Source of the DNA: JACVRN01 sp035276685
GTDB lineage: Bacteria; Acidobacteriota; Blastocatellia; Pyrinomonadales; Pyrinomonadaceae
DNA length: 64,000 nt
Assembly (NCBI GenBank): GCA_035276685.1
Contig: DATELK010000086.1
Location: 41,476-105,475 of the forward strand
Direction of reading: 5' to 3'
Shown: in pieces, positions 26,119-35,174 of the stretch
How positions within the stretch are numbered: the first letter of the stretch is position 1
How the letters are laid out: every line of letters starts with the position of its first letter
Notes under the pieces: model-generated
Seen by the model: only the letters and a program-made list of their open reading frames with translations
Databases searched by the model: none
What the model was told of the DNA's origin: nothing
Program-made: the position numbers and the translations under genes

Positions 26119-26120
26119 CT
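26072..26120 (+). terminator. Intrinsic terminator of the structured RNA
   Basis: ATTGCGCTGCT at 26072-26082 pairs perfectly with AGCAGCGCAAT at 26101-26111. An inner GGC-TTCG-GCC stem lies at 26087-26096, and TTTCGTTTCT follows. Confidence 0.75.
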
Positions 26121-26161
26121 GTCTCTTCCTTCGCTTCTCTCCATCACGAATATAAATTCTG

Positions 26162-26191
26162 TTGACTATAGGATGCTCCTTTGAGTATAAG
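26162..26191 (+). promoter_or_regulatory. Probable sigma-70 promoter upstream of the YiiX-like gene
   Basis: TTGACT at 26162-26167 and TATAAG at 26186-26191 with an 18-bp spacer. The transcript would have a leader of about 160 bases before the ATG at 26359. Confidence 0.55.
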
Positions 26192-26358
26192 CAGGGAGGA
26201 TTCTTCCAGCATTGCACGCGCAGGCTTCATAGAGCAGGCACACTGCGTGAACCGAGCTTTAGTCGAGGCCGTTCCAGTTTTCTCACAGGTGTTCTCAGTT
26301 TTCCCGCGTATCCCTTGATAACCGATTTCCGTTAGCTCCAACCCACTGGAGGTCAGCA

Positions 26359-28161
26359 ATGTCAGCCAACTTCTATCCCCGCTCAATCCGCATAATAGGC
26401 GCTTCCTTCATCCTGTTCACAGTCCTCGCAACCGGGACACGTGTATTGCCTTCCCGGCAGCAGGGCCCTCAGCAGCAGGAGCAGATTGTGCCCTCTTTCC
26501 CCACGGGAGCCGTCGCCGCTTTTCCCAACCCGGTAGCGCCACTGGCGGACGGCAGACTCCCCGTAGATAAGATATTTATCAGGCAAGACCCCCCGGCTAA
26601 CAATACTATTTGGGTAGTGGAGCCGCAGGAAGTGATGCTCGGCCCTGTCGCCCAGGACAATAAAGCTGCCTCGCCAAGCGCCGCCTCAAGCAAAGGCGTA
26701 GGATTCGTGGTGCCGCAGCTTGATAAGGGAAATTACGAGGCCTGGTACGAATCTCCTTCTCAAAATCAGCCGGGTCAGTCTATGAAGCTGGCTGTAGTCC
26801 CTCAACTGCTGGTCGAAGAAGGGCTCAAACGTAGCGCGCCGGGCGCAGAGATAGAGATTCGAGTAAAAATCAGTTCTCCGAAGCTCTTCGTCAAGAACAG
26901 CACCACGCCGCAGGCTGTTTCCGTCCCCGTGCGTATACAGAGCAGCGACCCTTCGGTCGCGGACGTGGCCGCGTCGCAGGCCGCCAATGTAGTGACGGAC
27001 GCCGAGGGCTATGCCAGGTGGAAAATACGAGTTAAGCGAACCGGTCTGGCGGAATTTACTGCCAGCGCTAACAACTTTGAGCCCGCCTCCGTGTACGTGG
27101 TGGGTATGTCCATGCCTGCGCAAACGCTGGCCGAAGCGGAATTACGCGAGGCCGAAGCGCAGGCCACGGCCAGAGAGGCTGAAGCGCAGGAAGCCGCCAC
27201 CCGCGTCACCACGTTAGTCGCCAGAGCGCAGGAGGAAACCCAGACCGCAAAATCACGCGTTACCGAAGCAGAAGTAACCTTGCAGCGAATGCCTGAGAAG
27301 GCAGCGGGCAAGGACGCGGCCGTAGGTAGAGTGATGGAGCGCCAGAAGGCCGTAGAGGCTATAGCCGAGAGTGCGGAAGCGCGCGTGGCGGATGCGCGCG
27401 AATCAGCCGTAGAGGCGCAGCAGAGGGCTGCGGAGGCGCGTGCCTTCGCGCGTGCGAAGGCTGCTGTCGTGGCTCAGGTATCGACCATCAGGGAGGCAGA
27501 CCTAAAACCGGGGGATGCGTTCCTGGTAAAAGGCGGAACCCCAATCGTCAGCCCGGCCATAATGGCTTTTGAATCCAGTCAGCTCGGCGGCAGCGCCCCC
27601 TATTCTCACGCCAGCCTTTACCTGGGCGAGATAAACGGCATCAAGATGGTGGCGGAGATGTGGAGCAGCGGCTACTGGATTACGCCGCTGAGCGTCAGCA
27701 TCAGCGGGGCAATTATTGTAGATGTCTTTCGCTGGCCGGATATCACAGACGGCAAGAGGGAAGAGATAGCAAGCAAAGGGAGCAATATGTTCGGCGAGCC
27801 TTATCGCTACATTCGCTCGAACAACCCCGCGTTCTTTACCTCCGGCTCTCCTGTGCCCTATGCCTATGAAGAGATTGGTTTGCTTACGATGGCAGTAAAA
27901 CCTTTAACTCTGGGGATAACACTGAGGACTCTGGCGATTGTGGTAGACGCTCTGGCCGGAGGCAGGCGGAAGATGATTTGCTCGGAGCTGGTGGCCTGGG
28001 TTTATAGGGACGTGGGGCTTGAGCTGCAAATGACGTATTGGCCGAAGCTGTCCGACGCGGGAATTTTCTCGACCGACGACAGGCGTAAGGATTACACCAC
28101 GCCCAACATGATTGCCAGAAGCAGCAACTTGCGCCTGATGGGAAGATTGAAAGGGCCGTGA
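26359..28161 (+). CDS. Exported coiled-coil protein with YiiX-like permuted papain domain
   Basis: 600 residues from ATG 26359 behind GGAGG. A signal-type hydrophobic segment (IIGASFILFTVLATGTRVLP) opens the protein. Residues about 90-250 look like beta-rich Ig-type modules (VPVRIQSSDPSVADVAA, AEFTASANNF). Residues about 255-385 form an Ala/Glu/Arg-rich coiled coil. The C-terminal 200 residues match the YiiX/NlpC-P60-like circularly permuted papain fold: LKPGDAFLVKGG, His in YSHASLYLGE, and Cys in MICSELVAWVYRDVG. In this permuted group His precedes Cys. It may cleave peptidoglycan peptides or lipid amides, but the substrate is unknown. The TPR-CHAT gene follows 253 bp downstream. Confidence 0.75.
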   Translation: MSANFYPRSIRIIGASFILFTVLATGTRVLPSRQQGPQQQEQIVPSFPTGAVAAFPNPVAPLADGRLPVDKIFIRQDPPANNTIWVVEPQEVMLGPVAQDNKAASPSAASSKGVGFVVPQLDKGNYEAWYESPSQNQPGQSMKLAVVPQLLVEEGLKRSAPGAEIEIRVKISSPKLFVKNSTTPQAVSVPVRIQSSDPSVADVAASQAANVVTDAEGYARWKIRVKRTGLAEFTASANNFEPASVYVVGMSMPAQTLAEAELREAEAQATAREAEAQEAATRVTTLVARAQEETQTAKSRVTEAEVTLQRMPEKAAGKDAAVGRVMERQKAVEAIAESAEARVADARESAVEAQQRAAEARAFARAKAAVVAQVSTIREADLKPGDAFLVKGGTPIVSPAIMAFESSQLGGSAPYSHASLYLGEINGIKMVAEMWSSGYWITPLSVSISGAIIVDVFRWPDITDGKREEIASKGSNMFGEPYRYIRSNNPAFFTSGSPVPYAYEEIGLLTMAVKPLTLGITLRTLAIVVDALAGGRRKMICSELVAWVYRDVGLELQMTYWPKLSDAGIFSTDDRRKDYTTPNMIARSSNLRLMGRLKGP

Positions 28162-28414
28162 AGAGAGACGGCATGCGCGCGCCAGCCTACGGCTCAATTT
28201 CATCCTGCTCGTTCAAGACGGCTCGTTATAGATAGAAGCCCGGCCCTGTTCCGCTTCATTCTATTTATCTTGCGAATCCTCGTCCCGCAAGCCTCTCCTG
28301 CAAATTCTCCCGCGCCTCCTTGTCTTTTAATCAAAGGCTCTGTTAAGGGCTGGTAACATCAAGGGCGGAGCGCTATCTTGGATTGAGCCGCGTACAGAAG
28401 GGGGGCCGAAAGTT

Positions 28415-31400
28415 ATGCGCAGGTCTGGACAGCTACTTCTCATAGCCGCAGCGTTTATGATGCTATGGCTCTCGCCGGTACTTGCCTCCAATGCTTTCGG
28501 TCAGGGCGCACAGGACGCGCAGAAGAGCGCGGAGAAAGAGGTGGCAAGGCTTCAGGAGCAGGCTAGAGCCCTGATGGAGAAGCGCGAGTTTGACCAGGCG
28601 CAAGGGCTGCTGACGACGGCGCTCTCCGTGGCGGAAAAGGATTTAGGGCCAGAGCACGAGAAGGTCGCGGAGACGCTCGTTTATCTGGCCTACCTCTACG
28701 AAGCCAAAGAAGATTACGCGCGAGCGGGTGAGATGTATGGTCGAGCCCTGCGGCTGGTGGAAAAGATTCAGGGCGCAGAAGACACGCAGGTCGCAGTGCT
28801 ATTAAACGCGTGGGCAGAGATGCAGCTTAACCGCTCCGCGCTTGACGAGGCCGAGCCGCTGCTTAAACGCGCCCTCACCATCAGCGAAAAGTCTAAGGGC
28901 TCACAGCATCCGCTTACGACAAACATCCTCTATAACCTCGCGAGCCTTTATCAAAGCAGGAAGGATTACGCAGGGGCGGAGTCGCTTTACCAGCGCGCTC
29001 TGTCGGTCGTAGAGAAGGAGCAGGGGCCGGAGCATAAAGACCTCTCAAGGATTCTCAACGCGCTCGGGCAGCTTTACTTCATGAAGCAGGAGGCGGCGCG
29101 CGGCGTGCCTGTCTTAGAGCGTGCTCTGGCCATAGACGAGAAGGCTTATGGAGCGGAGCATTTCGCCGTACTCGGCTCGCTCAGCAAACTCGCGCTCCTG
29201 CGCTACGTGACGGGCGACTATAACGGCGCGGAGCAGCTATACACTCGCATGCTGGCCATGTACGTCAAGGTCGGCGGCGAAGACAACCGCTATAACGTCG
29301 CGCCGCTTCTGGGGCTGGCCAACGTTTACAAGGCCAAGGGCGAGTACGAGCGCGCGGAAAACTTGTACCGCCGCGCGCTGTCGCTTGAAGAGAAGGCGGG
29401 CGGCGCGGACGACTTTAACTTCAGCATGATGCTGGACGCTTTCGCCGAGCTTTACGTGCTTAAGCGAGACTTCGCGCAAGCCGAAGCGCTTTACGAGCGC
29501 TCGCTGAAAATACGCGAGAAGAGTTTCGGCGCGGAGAATCCGAACGTCGTCGCCTCTCTTAATAATCTGGCGAGAGTTTATGAAGAGAAGGGCGACTACG
29601 CGCGTGCGCTCTCAATCTACGAGCGCGCTCTCGCGATTAGAGAGAAGAGCCTTGGGCCAGAGCACGCGGACGTTGCCTCGTCGCTCAACAGTCTAGCGCT
29701 CGTTTACAAGGAGATGGGAGATTATGCGCGTGCGGAGCCTCTGCTTACACGCGCTCTCGAAATACGGCAGAAGACCGCAGGCGCGGAGAGCCTGTTCGTA
29801 GCCAGGACGCTCGGCGACCTCGCGGCGCTTTATGAAGCGCAGGGAGATTTGGCACGCGCAGAGCCTCTGTACCTGCGAGCGCTCGCCTTGCGTGAAAAGT
29901 TGCAGGGCGCGGAGCATCCGGATGTCGCGAGCACGCTTGGCAATCTGGCCAACCTTTACAGGGCCAGAGGCTATTACACGCGCGCCGAGCCGCTTTACGT
30001 GCGCTCGCTTGCTCTCAAAGAGAAAGCGTATGGGCCGGAGCATCGTGAAGTCGCGACGGCTCTTAATAACCTCGCCTACTTTTATCAGAACAGGGGCGAC
30101 TACACGCGCGCCGAAGCCCTGTATCGTCGCGCCGTGAGCATACAGGAAAAGCTGCTCGGGCCGGAGCATCCTGACCTTGCCACGACGCTCGATAACTTCG
30201 GAACTCTCTATCGCGAGCTTGGCGATTACGTTCAGGCGGAAGCTTTGCTTCAGCGCGCCCTGATGATACGCGAGAAGCGGCGCGGCCCTGAGCATCCGGA
30301 CGTTACCATCTCGCTCAACACGCTGGCCGTTCTCTACACCCTGAAGGGAGATTACGCGCGGGCAGAGCAGTTGTTGACTCGCTCTCTGGCCATTAAGGAG
30401 AAGGTGTTGGGGCCGTCGCATCCGGAGCTTACTGCGCCGCTCATAAACCTCGCATCTCTTTATCAGGAGAAGAAGGATTACACGCGAGCGGAGCAGCTAC
30501 TGCGTCGCGCCCTGAGCCTGCGCGAGAAAGCCTTTGGCGCGGAGCATCCCCTTGTCGCGGCGGTGCTGAATAACGTGGCCGTGCTCTACTGGCAGCGAGG
30601 CGATTACGCGCAGGCCGAGCCGCTTCTGCGTCGCGCGCTCTCAATCACGGAGAAAGCATACGGCGCGGAGCATCCGGACACGGCGCTCGCCCTGAACAAC
30701 CTTGCCGCCCTCTACGACCTCAGGGGCGACGCCAAAGAGGCCGAGTCTCTATACCTGCGCTCGCTTGCGGTGACGGAGAAAACGCTTGGCGCGCAGAATC
30801 CCAGGACGGCGGCGCTGCTACAGAATCTTGTCACGCTCTACGAAGAGCAGGGCGAGAGGGCGAAGGCTTTGTCGCTTCTGGTACGAAGCGCCGAGATAAA
30901 CGAGCATAATCTTTCGCTCGTCCTCACGACGGGTTCCGAGAAGCAGAAGCAGCTCTATCTGGCCACTCTTGCGACCGATACGGATTACGCCGTCTGGTTC
31001 AACATGCAGAAGCGTGAAGACCGCGAGGCCGCGCGGCTTGCCCTTTTGACCGTGCTGCGCCGAAAGGGACGCGCGCTCGACGCCATGAGTGAGCAGGTGG
31101 GCGCGCTGCGTCGTCGCATGAGCCCTTCGGACAGAGCGCTGCTGGACGAGCTGGACAGGGCGCGTGCGGAGCTGGCCTCGCTTGTACTTGAAGGCGCGGG
31201 CGGCGCACAGTCGGCTGAGTATAAGGGTAAGGCGGCGAGGCTTCAGGCGGAGGTCGAGCGGCTGGAAGCCGAGGTCGGCGCACGCAGCAGCGAGTTCAGG
31301 GCGCAATCACAGACCGTCACGGTCGAGCGCGTGCAGAATGCTATTCCTGAGAACGGCGCGCTCGTGGAGATAGCTCTCTACAGGCCCTTCAATAACCGCG

Positions 31401-32581
31401 CGCGTGATGCTCAGGAGAAGTGGGGCGCGCCGCGATACGCTGCATACGTGCTGAGGCGCGACGGGCAGTTCGGCTGGGTCGACCTTGGCGACGCGGCCTC
31501 GATTGATGCCGACATAGCACGCTTTCGCTCGTCGCTTGCCGACCGCAAGAGTCTTAATGTTAAAGGAGCCGGGCGCGCTCTTTATGAGAAGGTGATGCGG
31601 CCCGTTCGCAGCCTCCTTGGAGATAAGACGCTCCTGCTTATCTCGCCGGACGGGGCGCTCAACCTTGTCCCGTTCGACGCTCTCGTGGATGAACAGAATC
31701 GTTACCTGATAGAGACGTACAGCATCACTTACCTGACGAGCGGGCGCGACCTCGTCAGGATGCAGGTGCGTCCTGAGAGCGGCAGCAACGGGTCTGCCCC
31801 TTTAGTCGTAGCCAATCCTTCGTTTGACCAGCCGGGTGAAGCAAACGGCGCGAATACTGCAAGCAGTGCAGACAATAGCCGCGCCTTCGACTTGAAGCAG
31901 GTAACGTTCAAGCCCTTGCCGGGGACGGCGAGCGAGGCGCAAGCTCTAAGCAACATAATGCCGGACGCGCAAATCTTAACAGGCACGCGCGCGACCGAAG
32001 AGGCCATCAAACAGGCGCGTGCGCCCAAAATCCTGCACGTCGCCACGCACGGCTTCTTTCTGCCCGACGCGAAAGAGGGTACGCGCAAGGCTACTAATAA
32101 CCGTCGCGGCCTGGGCCTGGGCATCACGGAATCATTAAAGCCCGAGGCGGTCTCGGGCGAGAACCCTCTGCTGCGTTCGGGGCTCGCGCTGGCGGGCGTC
32201 AACCAGCGGCGCGGCGGCTCTTCAAACGACGGCATACTGACCGCGCTCGAAGCCGCCGGGCTCAATCTATGGGGAACGAGGCTGGTCGTGCTCTCTGCCT
32301 GCGAGACGGGACTGGGCGAAGTTAAAAACGGCGACGGCGTGTACGGGCTGCGACGAGCGCTCGTGCTGGCCGGGGCCGAGAGCCAGTTGATTAGCCTCTG
32401 GCAGGTCTCAGACCGCGCGACACAGAGCCTGATGGTCTCTTACTACAAACGCCTACAGGCGGGAGAAGGCAGGGCCGAAGCTCTCAGGCAGGTGCAGCTC
32501 GAAATGCTCAGGAGCGACAACTGGAACCATCCCTTTTTCTGGGCCAGCTTCATTCCGCAGGGTCAATGGTCTGCCATGTAA
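28415..32581 (+). CDS. Exported TPR-CHAT protein (caspase-like protease candidate)
   Basis: 1388 residues. A signal peptide (LLLIAAAFMMLWLSPVLASN) precedes about 19 tandem TPRs of the 42-residue kinesin-light-chain type, spanning about residues 40-830. A typical unit is LAVLYTLKGDYARAEQLLTR followed by SLAIKEKVLGPSHPELTAPL. Nearly every repeat is exactly 42 residues, so the DNA is a 126-bp tandem repeat. A helical linker leads into a CHAT domain (about 1040-1388). It has the caspase-type dyad: His in LHVATHGFF and Cys in LVVLSACETGLG. CHAT proteases cleave partner proteins, for example in gasdermin and Craspase systems, but most exported versions are uncharacterised. No gasdermin-like or CRISPR gene is nearby. 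Confidence 0.92.
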   Translation: MRRSGQLLLIAAAFMMLWLSPVLASNAFGQGAQDAQKSAEKEVARLQEQARALMEKREFDQAQGLLTTALSVAEKDLGPEHEKVAETLVYLAYLYEAKEDYARAGEMYGRALRLVEKIQGAEDTQVAVLLNAWAEMQLNRSALDEAEPLLKRALTISEKSKGSQHPLTTNILYNLASLYQSRKDYAGAESLYQRALSVVEKEQGPEHKDLSRILNALGQLYFMKQEAARGVPVLERALAIDEKAYGAEHFAVLGSLSKLALLRYVTGDYNGAEQLYTRMLAMYVKVGGEDNRYNVAPLLGLANVYKAKGEYERAENLYRRALSLEEKAGGADDFNFSMMLDAFAELYVLKRDFAQAEALYERSLKIREKSFGAENPNVVASLNNLARVYEEKGDYARALSIYERALAIREKSLGPEHADVASSLNSLALVYKEMGDYARAEPLLTRALEIRQKTAGAESLFVARTLGDLAALYEAQGDLARAEPLYLRALALREKLQGAEHPDVASTLGNLANLYRARGYYTRAEPLYVRSLALKEKAYGPEHREVATALNNLAYFYQNRGDYTRAEALYRRAVSIQEKLLGPEHPDLATTLDNFGTLYRELGDYVQAEALLQRALMIREKRRGPEHPDVTISLNTLAVLYTLKGDYARAEQLLTRSLAIKEKVLGPSHPELTAPLINLASLYQEKKDYTRAEQLLRRALSLREKAFGAEHPLVAAVLNNVAVLYWQRGDYAQAEPLLRRALSITEKAYGAEHPDTALALNNLAALYDLRGDAKEAESLYLRSLAVTEKTLGAQNPRTAALLQNLVTLYEEQGERAKALSLLVRSAEINEHNLSLVLTTGSEKQKQLYLATLATDTDYAVWFNMQKREDREAARLALLTVLRRKGRALDAMSEQVGALRRRMSPSDRALLDELDRARAELASLVLEGAGGAQSAEYKGKAARLQAEVERLEAEVGARSSEFRAQSQTVTVERVQNAIPENGALVEIALYRPFNNRARDAQEKWGAPRYAAYVLRRDGQFGWVDLGDAASIDADIARFRSSLADRKSLNVKGAGRALYEKVMRPVRSLLGDKTLLLISPDGALNLVPFDALVDEQNRYLIETYSITYLTSGRDLVRMQVRPESGSNGSAPLVVANPSFDQPGEANGANTASSADNSRAFDLKQVTFKPLPGTASEAQALSNIMPDAQILTGTRATEEAIKQARAPKILHVATHGFFLPDAKEGTRKATNNRRGLGLGITESLKPEAVSGENPLLRSGLALAGVNQRRGGSSNDGILTALEAAGLNLWGTRLVVLSACETGLGEVKNGDGVYGLRRALVLAGAESQLISLWQVSDRATQSLMVSYYKRLQAGEGRAEALRQVQLEMLRSDNWNHPFFWASFIPQGQWSAM

Positions 32582-32582
32582 A

Positions 32583-32618
32583 AACAGGTCAGTACCGCCT
32601 GCGGTAGCGGGCGGGTCT
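32583..32618. repeat. Dispersed palindromic repeat, family D, half copy
   Basis: AACAGGTCAGTACCGCCTGC followed by GGTAGCGGGCGGGT is one arm of the palindrome seen complete at 23936-24035. The second arm is missing. It begins one base after the TPR-CHAT stop codon. Confidence 0.8.
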
Positions 32619-32726
32619 CTTTCTGCGTTTTTCATCATTCGTTGACACCCAAAAGCGCGGACGGTTATCATCCGAGCCGTCTAAGAAATTCCCGGAACCC
32701 CCTTGCTTTGACCCTTAAGTGAATTG

Positions 32727-33611
32727 ATGGCGGAGTCTGTCATAAGGCGCGTAGGTGTTGTCGTCAAGCCGCATCAACCGGATGCGCTCAAGACTGTCTG
32801 TAGCCTCGTCGAATGGCTACACGACCATTCAATCACGCTCGTGGGCACGCCCGACCTTGATAAAGAGCGCGTGGAGCACGAGACGGGCTGCGCCGTGGGA
32901 ACGGTCTCGGAAGAAGAGCTGGCCGCAGAGGTTGATTTAATCATAGTGCTCGGCGGAGACGGGACGATGATTGCGACGGCCCGCATGGTGGGCGACACGG
33001 AAGTGCCCGTGCTGGGCATCAACTACGGGAGCCTGGGCTACCTGGCGGAGTTCCGCATGGAGGAGATGTTCCCGGCCCTTGAGACCATCCTTGAGGGGAG
33101 ATACAAGATTGACTCGCGCGTCATGCTGTCGGCAGAGCTGTTTCGCTCGGGCCGACAGGTGATGCGCTCGCGCGTCCTCAACGACGTGGTCATCAATAAG
33201 AGCGCGCTGGCCCGCATCATAGAGATAGAGACCAGTTTGAACGGCCAGTTCGTCAACTCCTTTCGCGCGGACGGGCTGATTGTCTCAACGCCCACGGGCT
33301 CCACGGCCTACAATCTTTCGGCGGGCGGGCCCGTCATTTACCCTTCTATGAACGGCGTGGTGATTACGCCCATCTGCCCCTTCACGCTCTCGAACCGCCC
33401 CATAGTCGTGCCAGACGACGCCGTGATAGAGCTTTGTTTGAAGACCCCCAACGAAGAGGTCGCGCTCACGCTGGACGGACAGGTTGGCGTTCCCCTCGAA
33501 GTGGAAGACCGAGTGGTGATAAAGAAGAGCCGCACGGCTTTCAATCTGGTTCAGCCTATGAACCGCAACTACTTCGACGTGCTGCGCGACAAGCTGCGCT
33601 GGGGAAGATGA
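32727..33611 (+). CDS. nadK: NAD kinase
   Basis: 294 residues from ATG 32727; an in-frame TTG one codon earlier is less likely. NAD kinase makes NADP from NAD with ATP in the cytoplasm. The GGDGT nucleotide motif is in VLGGDGTMIATARM near residue 74, followed by LGINYGSLGYLAEF. The second conserved block is FRADGLIVSTPTGSTAYNLS followed by AGGPV. The C-terminal strand set is complete. It shares a tight gap, filled by a palindromic repeat, with the downstream symporter gene. Confidence 0.97.
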   Translation: MAESVIRRVGVVVKPHQPDALKTVCSLVEWLHDHSITLVGTPDLDKERVEHETGCAVGTVSEEELAAEVDLIIVLGGDGTMIATARMVGDTEVPVLGINYGSLGYLAEFRMEEMFPALETILEGRYKIDSRVMLSAELFRSGRQVMRSRVLNDVVINKSALARIIEIETSLNGQFVNSFRADGLIVSTPTGSTAYNLSAGGPVIYPSMNGVVITPICPFTLSNRPIVVPDDAVIELCLKTPNEEVALTLDGQVGVPLEVEDRVVIKKSRTAFNLVQPMNRNYFDVLRDKLRWGR

Positions 33612-33614
33612 AAG

Positions 33615-33688
33615 GAAATGCAGAAGGCAGAATGCAAAGTGATGAATTAACTTCTGCATTCTGCACTCTGACTTCTGCATTGCACTGA
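33615..33688. repeat. Dispersed palindromic repeat, family B, copy 1
   Basis: Left arm AATGCAGAAGGCAGAATGCA; right arm CTTCTGCATTCTGCACTCTG and ACTTCTGCATTGCA. It fills the space between nadK and the symporter gene. Related copies are at 60362-60463 and 63610-63713. Confidence 0.88.
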
Positions 33689-33690
33689 TT

Positions 33691-35157
33691 ATGGCTGACG
33701 AACGCGACGAGAAGGGATTGCAGAAGCCGGAGATTGCTCCCGATGCTTTTGAGCGCGAACTGACGACCGACCTCGACGACGAGACGCCGGACAAGCCAAA
33801 GGGGATGGCGCTTCACACGCGCATCCTGATTGGCCTCACGGTGGGCGTCGTCGCAGGGGTTGCGGTCAACGCTCTCGTCGGCGGCAACAATCCGCGCGTG
33901 GCATGGGTGATTGACAACATCACTCAGCCCGTGGGCACGCTCTTCCTGCGGCTCCTGCTGATGATAGTCGTGCCGCTCGTCTTCTCATCCCTCGTCGTGG
34001 GCGTGGCGGGCATAGGCGACATACGCAAGCTCGGTCGAGTCGGCCTCAAGAGCTTCGGCTACTGTCTGGTAGTCTCCGCCATCTCTGTCGTCATAGGGCT
34101 CACGCTGGCCAACACGATTCGTCCGGGCACGCGTGTTGACCCGGCGACTTCGGAAGCTCTCAGGACGCGGTTCGGCGCAGAAGCTTCCAAAACGGTAGAG
34201 GACGAGCAGAAAAAGAGCGCCAAAAAAGAGTCTCCGCTCATGCAGGTCGTGACGACCATAGTGCCGTCCAACCCTGTGGCATCTCTGGCAGGAGAGTCGC
34301 CCAACATGCTCCACCTCATGTTCTTTGCGCTCATAGTCGGCGTCAGCATCACTCTCATCCCCGTTCAGGTGACCGCGCCGCTTCTGCGCGGCCTCGAAGC
34401 GCTCTACGAAATCACGGCCAAGATTATAGACATGGTGATGAAGTTCGCGCCTTATGCCGTGGCCTGCCTCTTATTCAATAACACGGCGCGCTTCGGCTTA
34501 GACCTTTTACAGGCGCTCGCATGGTTCGTGGCAACTGTGCTCCTTGGTCTTTCGCTTCAGATGTTCGGCGTCTACTCGCTCTCGGTCTACTTTCTTTCGC
34601 GCATCAGCCCCTTGGAGTTCTTCCGCCGCATCAAGACCGTAATACTGACGGCCTTCTCGACTTCGTCCTCGAACGCCACGCTGCCGACCGCCCTGAGAGT
34701 CTCGGAAGAGAACCTCGGCGTGCCGCAGGAGATAAACAGCTTCGTCCTGACCGTCGGCGCGACCGCCAACCAGAACGGCACGGCGCTCTATGAAGGCGTG
34801 ACGGTGCTGTTTCTGTGCCAGCTCGCGGGGCTTGATTTGAGCCTGGGCCAGCAGTTGATGGTCGTCTACCTTGCCATACTCGGCGGCATAGGAACCGCAG
34901 GCGTTCCCTCGGGTTCCATCCCCTTCATCATAGGCGTGCTGGCCATGCTCAGGCCCGACCTGCCGCCGCTCATAGCCATCATCATAGGCGTGGACAGAAT
35001 CCTTGACATGTGCCGGACTACGCTGAACGTGGCGGGCGACATAACTGCGGCGACTTACGTGGCGCGCTCGGAAGGCTATCAGCTATTGAAGCCGCAGGAG
35101 CCGGCGATTGTTCACGCGGGCGTGGCCCACCCGCTCGCGGAGCGAGGCGCGGAATAG
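33691..35157 (+). CDS. Dicarboxylate/amino acid:cation symporter (DAACS, GltP/DctA type)
   Basis: 488 residues with eight membrane helices and two re-entrant hairpins. The serine-rich hairpin is LTAFSTSSSNATLPTALRVS. Helix 7 has NQNGTALYEG, a variant of NMDGT. Hairpin 2 is GTAGVPSGSIPF. Helix 8 has DRILDMCRTTLNVAGD with the substrate-binding Asp and Asn. The family takes up glutamate, aspartate or C4-dicarboxylates with Na+ or H+. The N-terminal 35 residues are charged and hydrophilic. The rhomboid gene begins 17 bp after its stop, suggesting a two-gene unit. Confidence 0.95.
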   Translation: MADERDEKGLQKPEIAPDAFERELTTDLDDETPDKPKGMALHTRILIGLTVGVVAGVAVNALVGGNNPRVAWVIDNITQPVGTLFLRLLLMIVVPLVFSSLVVGVAGIGDIRKLGRVGLKSFGYCLVVSAISVVIGLTLANTIRPGTRVDPATSEALRTRFGAEASKTVEDEQKKSAKKESPLMQVVTTIVPSNPVASLAGESPNMLHLMFFALIVGVSITLIPVQVTAPLLRGLEALYEITAKIIDMVMKFAPYAVACLLFNNTARFGLDLLQALAWFVATVLLGLSLQMFGVYSLSVYFLSRISPLEFFRRIKTVILTAFSTSSSNATLPTALRVSEENLGVPQEINSFVLTVGATANQNGTALYEGVTVLFLCQLAGLDLSLGQQLMVVYLAILGGIGTAGVPSGSIPFIIGVLAMLRPDLPPLIAIIIGVDRILDMCRTTLNVAGDITAATYVARSEGYQLLKPQEPAIVHAGVAHPLAERGAE

Positions 35158-35174
35158 AATAGGAGTAAGAGGTT

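Larger units (their letters stand above)
25470..26358. other. Gene-free 0.9 kb stretch holding DnaA-like boxes, promoter, structured RNA and second promoter
   Basis: No reading frame here has codon use or motifs that support a protein. The stretch contains, in order, three DnaA-box-like 9-mers, a sigma-70 promoter, a series of stable hairpins, an intrinsic terminator and a second promoter serving the YiiX-like gene. These are described separately. Confidence 0.7.
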
